Shown in pieces: positions 60,352-64,000 of a DNA stretch of 64,000 bases (the first letter of the stretch is position 1; each line of letters opens with the position of its first letter). The stretch is from the NCBI GenBank assembly GCA_019418225.1, contig DYCF01000021.1:1-64000 (forward strand), given 5' to 3'. The translations under genes were made by a program, and so were the position numbers. Source of the DNA: Clostridiales bacterium (lineage in GTDB: Bacteria; Bacillota; Clostridia; Lachnospirales; Cellulosilyticaceae). The notes below the pieces were generated by a model. The model was given only the letters and a program-made list of their open reading frames with translations, ran no database searches and was not told the origin of the DNA.

Positions 60352-60966
60352 TTAACTTTGATTGATTGTGGTAATATCTATCACCCTGTCACAAGTTTGC
60401 TTAGCCAGTGCCATATTGTGGGTAATCATGATAAGGCCCATATTTCTCTCTTTTACTTCTTCTAGGATGACATGCCAAAGCTGTGCCTGAGTAATCACAT
60501 CTAACATAGTGCTCATTTCATCTGCAATGAGGAACTTTGTCTCTGGAAGCAATGCCCTTGCCACACAAAAGCGCTGCAATTCTCCACCTGATAACTCTCT
60601 AGGAAATCGTGTCAGCCACTGCTTTTCAATCCCTAGTTTCGTCATAATGCCTGGATCTAGGCCTTTGGCTTCTTCTAATACCTGCTTCATACGAAAGCGT
60701 GGATTGATAGCCTTTTCAGGATGCTGATAAATCAGCTGAATAGGACAAACACCTTTTTTAGGAAGTGCCTGATGATCTATCAGCACTTCCCCATCTATTG
60801 GTGCTAAATAACCTGCAAGTATTTTAGCCAGGGTACTTTTTCCATAACCACTTGGTCCTACAATGGCAATTCTTTCACCTGTTTGACACGTCATATTTAC
60901 ATTGTTTAATATGAACTTTCCTTTTTTATTATAGCCAAAGCAAATATTTTTAGCTTCAAGTTGCAT
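60352..60966 (-). CDS. ABC transporter ATPase, OppF/NikE type, short
   Basis: The 204-aa ATP-binding subunit has Walker A GPSGYGKST (~37-45), Q-loop IYQHPEKAINP (~79), signature LSGGELQRF (~124-132), Walker B FLIADE (~145-150) and the H-loop MITHN. It is shorter than typical OppF (~260-330 aa), lacking the C-terminal oligopeptide (HPY) extension. Walker A carries Tyr where Ser/Cys is usual. It is the last gene of the importer operon and overlaps the OppD-type gene by 11 bp. It powers uptake of peptides or nickel with the preceding ATPase. Confidence 0.9.
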   Translation of the reverse strand: MQLEAKNICFGYNKKGKFILNNVNMTCQTGERIAIVGPSGYGKSTLAKILAGYLAPIDGEVLIDHQALPKKGVCPIQLIYQHPEKAINPRFRMKQVLEEAKGLDPGIMTKLGIEKQWLTRFPRELSGGELQRFCVARALLPETKFLIADEMSTMLDVITQAQLWHVILEEVKERNMGLIMITHNMALAKQTCDRVIDITTINQS

Positions 60967-61891
60967 TATAACACCTCACCCATCCTTCTCTTACTTCTGT
61001 CATTGGAGGTAATTCTTCCTTACACTTTGATGTACAGCTTGCGCAGCGTGGTACAAATGGGCATCCATGCATAACGGAATCCGCATAAGGCTGAAAACCT
61101 GGGAGAGGCTCAAAGCCATTTTGCGGCATGGCTCTATAAAGAGCTTTGCTATAAGGATGCCTTAAGCCCTCTTCACCTGCTAAAAAGTCCTGAGGCTTTA
61201 AGACTTCAAGCGTTGTCCCTGCATAAAAGATTGCCACCTTGTCAGCTATCTTAAGGGCTAAGTCAATATCATGGGTAATAAGGATAACGCCCTTACCTTC
61301 ATCTGCTAATTCACGAAATATTGTTAGTGCTTCTATAGCTTGTTCCAGCTGCATTCCTGGAGTTGGTTCATCTGCTATGATAAGTTTCGCATCTCCAACA
61401 ACTGCTGTAGAAACTAAGACACGCCTTGCCATACCGCCTGATAGCTGAAAAGGATACATGGTCTCGGTTTGTTCATCTAATCCTAATCTATTAAATACCT
61501 TTTTAAGTGCTGACATGCCCTTTGCTTTATCCTTATGGCCAATGACCTGCTGAAATACTTTCATAAGCGGATTTAAGTAAGAAACAGATTGTGGCACAAG
61601 GGCCATCTCTTCGCCGCGTAGCTCTTGCTGATAGGAAGGTGTCAATGTTTTTCCTTTATAAGTCATCTCGCCACAAGTGACCGCATTTTCTGGCAGAATG
61701 CCTAATATTGCAAGGGCTAAAAGACTTTTCCCAGAACCGCTGGAGCCCACAATGGCTAGAATTTCACCTGGCTTCACCGATAAGGAAAGATTAGATATCA
61801 CCTTCAGCTCCTGTTTTTCTGTTAATTTCGTATACATTTGAAATGAGACTGATAAATTTTTAATCTCTAACAAAGGTTCATTATGTTTCAT
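60956..61891 (-). CDS. ABC transporter ATPase, OppD/NikD type
   Basis: The 311-aa ATPase has Walker A GSSGSGKS (~50), signature LSGGMARRV, Walker B LIIADEPT and the oligopeptide C-terminal extension with a cysteine cluster (CPFVPRCASCTSKC, ~278-291) typical of OppD/DppD/NikD. The signature Ala-Arg-Arg in place of the usual Gln-Arg is a small departure. The ATG at 61891 is preferred: GAGG lies eight bases before it, inside an alternative longer version starting at GTG 61915. It lies 10 bp after the OppC-type gene. Confidence 0.92.
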   Translation of the reverse strand: MKHNEPLLEIKNLSVSFQMYTKLTEKQELKVISNLSLSVKPGEILAIVGSSGSGKSLLALAILGILPENAVTCGEMTYKGKTLTPSYQQELRGEEMALVPQSVSYLNPLMKVFQQVIGHKDKAKGMSALKKVFNRLGLDEQTETMYPFQLSGGMARRVLVSTAVVGDAKLIIADEPTPGMQLEQAIEALTIFRELADEGKGVILITHDIDLALKIADKVAIFYAGTTLEVLKPQDFLAGEEGLRHPYSKALYRAMPQNGFEPLPGFQPYADSVMHGCPFVPRCASCTSKCKEELPPMTEVREGWVRCYNAT

Positions 61892-61901
61892 TTGATTTAC
61901 C

Positions 61902-62717
61902 TCATTCCTGTGCACTATAAGGGTCCATAAGTGCTTTTAAATTTTCCCCTAAGCGGTCAAATAAAAATACAATGATGACTAAAGTAAGGCCTGGGAAAAA
62001 TGCCAGCCACCACATGCCTGCTGATAAATATTTCATACTTTCTGCTAAAATAATACCAATAGCTGGCTGCTCTGGCGAAAGACCATAACCTAAAAATGTA
62101 ATAGATGCCTCATGCAAGATAGCATGAGGAAACATTAGTATAAGCCCTACGATAAATTGTGGAATCATATGTGGCAAGATATGATTTTTTAAAATAAAGC
62201 CGTAACTCCTCCCAAGCTTTCTTGAAACTGCAATATACTGTTCACTGCGTAGCTGCAGCACTTCTGCTCTGATAAGTCTTGCTAAACTTGTCCAATGGGT
62301 TACTGCAATCCCAATGAGCAGTCCTTTGAGTCCTCTGCCACAGGCAAAGGAAATTAAGATGATGAGAATAAGGTGTGGGACTCCCATTACAAGGTCAATT
62401 ACCCAACTAATCACTGCATCTAAACTCTTTGAGCCTACCGCCGAAGCAATGCCTACTAATACGCCAATGACAGCGCTCATTGCTGAAGCAGCTATACCCA
62501 CTATAATGCTCACACTAAGTCCCTTCATGGTACGTGCAAATAAATCACGGCCTAGCCAATCTGTCCCAAATGGGTGTTTAAAAGAAGGCGTTAACTTTAC
62601 ACTGGCAAAGTCAACTGCAGTGGCCTCTTCACTGATGCATATTCCCATTAAAAGTGCTCCTATAATAATGAGTCCACTTATAATTGTTAATATCAATGTT
62701 TTCTTTCTCTTATTCAT
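61902..62717 (-). CDS. ABC transporter permease, OppC/NikC type
   Basis: The 271-aa permease has an N-terminal transmembrane helix, the FGTDWLGRDLFART motif (~48-61) characteristic of OppC/DppC/NikC, and five more helices. The EAA-type loop is RLIRAEVLQLRSEQYIAVSR (~145-164), then LGRSYGFILKNHILPH. It forms the channel with the OppB-type subunit, whose stop overlaps this start by 8 bp. GGAG precedes the ATG. Confidence 0.93.
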   Translation of the reverse strand: MNKRKKTLILTIISGLIIIGALLMGICISEEATAVDFASVKLTPSFKHPFGTDWLGRDLFARTMKGLSVSIIVGIAASAMSAVIGVLVGIASAVGSKSLDAVISWVIDLVMGVPHLILIILISFACGRGLKGLLIGIAVTHWTSLARLIRAEVLQLRSEQYIAVSRKLGRSYGFILKNHILPHMIPQFIVGLILMFPHAILHEASITFLGYGLSPEQPAIGIILAESMKYLSAGMWWLAFFPGLTLVIIVFLFDRLGENLKALMDPYSAQE

Positions 62718-63696
62718 TACCGCTATTCTCCTTGATTTTAGGGTCTATGATGCCATAAAGTAAGTTTGCAATCAGATTGCCAGTAAAAACAAAGAGGGCA
62801 CTGAATAAAGTAATGCCTAAAAGTAAAGGGACATCTGAATTTAATCCCGCTGCCGATACAGCAGCACCGAGTCCTGGATAAGAAAATACATTTTCAGTCA
62901 TTACGCTGCCCCCAAATAACTCTGCAAAAGAAGCAAATTGCAGTGTAATAGCTGGCAGGATAATATTACGAATCCCATGTCTTCTAAGTATGCTAAACTT
63001 GCCTTCTCCTCTCGCTTTTGCAAAAAGTACATAATCGCTTTCTAAGACGTCAATGAGCTTAGCTCTTGTATGTAATGCCACATTTGAAAATGACATAAGG
63101 CTTAAGGATACTGCTGGCAATATGAGGTGATGAAGCCTTTGACCTAAACTTACTTCACTATTAATCATCCCAATAGGCGTACTGAAGCCAATTGGAAATA
63201 GCTTTAACCCTACAGAAAAAATCAAGAGCAGCACTAACCCTAACCAAAAGGTTGGCACGGAACATAAAATTAAACATACTTTCTTTAGGATTTTATCCCA
63301 TGCTTTATTTTTATTCATCCCCATGACACAACCTAGTGAAAATCCAATTACCCCAGATAGCGTCCAAGCACAAATCATAAGTGCTAATGTATTTAAGAAC
63401 TTCTCTTTGATAATGTCAAAAACAGGCCTGCGATAAATCAAAGAATTTCCCATATCGTCGCGAAGCAGTGACCCAAACCAATTCATAAATTGTTTTACTG
63501 GTGGCTCATTGACTCCCCAGTATTTTTCTAATGCTATTCTCTGCTCTGCTGAGACATTCCCATTTCCTATAATATACTGCTGCACCGGATCTACTGGAGA
63601 AAGTTTTACTAATGTAAATGCAATCACACTGACTGCAAATAAAAGGGTCACTACCCTTAATAAATATCTAATAGTTGTTTTTAAATAATCATTCAT
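62710..63696 (-). CDS. ABC transporter permease, OppB/NikB type
   Basis: This permease of about 328 aa has six transmembrane helices: the N-terminal RYLLRVVTLLFAVSVIAFTLVKLSPVDP segment split by the conserved Pro-x-Asp-Pro, and EAA loop SDYVLFAKARGEGKFSILRR (~220-239). The start is uncertain: AGGAGG lies 9 bases before a TTG at 63702 and 15 before the ATG at 63696. A start at 63735 would overlap the previous gene and lie before the ribosome-binding site. I give the ATG. The binding-protein gene ends 23 bp upstream. Confidence 0.9.
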   Translation of the reverse strand: MNDYLKTTIRYLLRVVTLLFAVSVIAFTLVKLSPVDPVQQYIIGNGNVSAEQRIALEKYWGVNEPPVKQFMNWFGSLLRDDMGNSLIYRRPVFDIIKEKFLNTLALMICAWTLSGVIGFSLGCVMGMNKNKAWDKILKKVCLILCSVPTFWLGLVLLLIFSVGLKLFPIGFSTPIGMINSEVSLGQRLHHLILPAVSLSLMSFSNVALHTRAKLIDVLESDYVLFAKARGEGKFSILRRHGIRNIILPAITLQFASFAELFGGSVMTENVFSYPGLGAAVSAAGLNSDVPLLLGITLFSALFVFTGNLIANLLYGIIDPKIKENSGNE

Positions 63697-63719
63697 GTGC
63701 AAAACACATTTCCTCCTAG

Positions 63720-64000
63720 TTATTTCCATGACCACTCTTTTAAATTTTGTAAAAGAGGCATAGATGCACCATGGGCATGAAGCTGTTGATTACCTATATC
63801 AATGCCTTCACGTACATAATATAAATGATGCATATTTACAAGCCATACCCAAGGGCAATCCCCTTTCATAGCTGTTCCTGTTTCTCCATCCCATTGTGCT
63901 TTCTGCCAGTTTTCATAAGCCGCATCTACTGTAAGCGCACTCATGGCCGCATCTAAATATCCATCAACTGTAGCACTTATATAACCTTCTGGATTGTAAT
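63720..64000 (-). CDS. Partial ABC transporter substrate-binding protein (family 5), C-terminal fragment
   Basis: The reading frame stays open to the right edge; the ~92 residues seen are the C terminus of a family-5 solute-binding protein (OppA/DppA/NikA type). The end (VWLVNMHHLYYVREGIDIG, then HAHGASMPLLQNL) matches the C-terminal block of NikA-like and oligopeptide-binding proteins. The ATG at 63944 is internal, because codons continue upstream of it without a stop. It is the first known gene of the transporter operon. Ligand (nickel, peptide or other) cannot be decided from this fragment. Confidence 0.85.
   Translation of the reverse strand, partial: YNPEGYISATVDGYLDAAMSALTVDAAYENWQKAQWDGETGTAMKGDCPWVWLVNMHHLYYVREGIDIGNQQLHAHGASMPLLQNLKEWSWK

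Overview
The window is low-GC DNA from an endospore-forming, flagellated, plant-polysaccharide-using clostridium. The evidence is bofA, ytaF and a GerA-family germination gene; flagellin with FliS-like and FliK-like genes; a large clostridial-type SRP RNA; and a xyloglucan-oligosaccharide locus. A member of Lachnospirales such as Cellulosilyticum fits, but that placement is inference from gene content. Most genes are on the minus strand. Plus-strand genes form short islands at 9.8-14.4, 16-17.4, 19.7-22.5 and 27.3 kb.

Region 1 (0-15.8 kb). On the minus strand, read right to left, are tadA, a YbjN-like gene, the SRP RNA, dnaX, ybaB, recR, yaaL and bofA. This is the gene order known from Bacillus subtilis, but it is interrupted twice. 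A plus-strand block (chemoreceptor, secreted hydrolase, ytaF, AraC regulator) lies between the SRP RNA and dnaX. A flagellar block (FliK-like protein, small ORF, FliS-like protein, flagellin) lies between recR and yaaL. Beyond bofA is a cluster of DnaA boxes.

Region 2 (15.8-28.4 kb). This holds a lone GerA/SpoVAF-type gene, a membrane-anchored coiled-coil protein, two half-size chromate-transporter genes preceded by two tandem copies of a ~114-bp RNA-like repeat (a third copy lies after ytaF), and a YjiH-type membrane protein. An 800-bp gene-free zone follows, with a 128-bp tandem array of palindromic elements that share a core but have different, self-complementary arms. After it come pyruvate kinase, a ferritin-like protein, a dicarboxylate/amino-acid symporter, a ferredoxin and a DUF2225 protein.

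Region 3 (28.4-44.8 kb). This is a minus-strand locus with GH95, two ABC permeases, a lipoprotein binding protein, GH31 alpha-xylosidase, GH3, a YesM/YesN two-component system and GH42. The four enzymes lack signal peptides and together could strip fucose, galactose, xylose and glucose from imported xyloglucan oligosaccharides.

Region 4 (44.9-64 kb). This holds AlaX, a PHP phosphoesterase, an endonuclease/exonuclease/phosphatase-family protein, an AAC(3)-family acetyltransferase, a membrane MutS-like ATPase, a GNAT protein, a Ugp-type transporter with GDPD and HAD phosphatase, bacteriohemerythrin, a lone PotD, a MATE pump with its MarR regulator, and an Opp/Nik-type peptide or nickel transporter whose binding-protein gene runs off the right edge. 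No tRNA, CRISPR array, transposase or prophage was seen.
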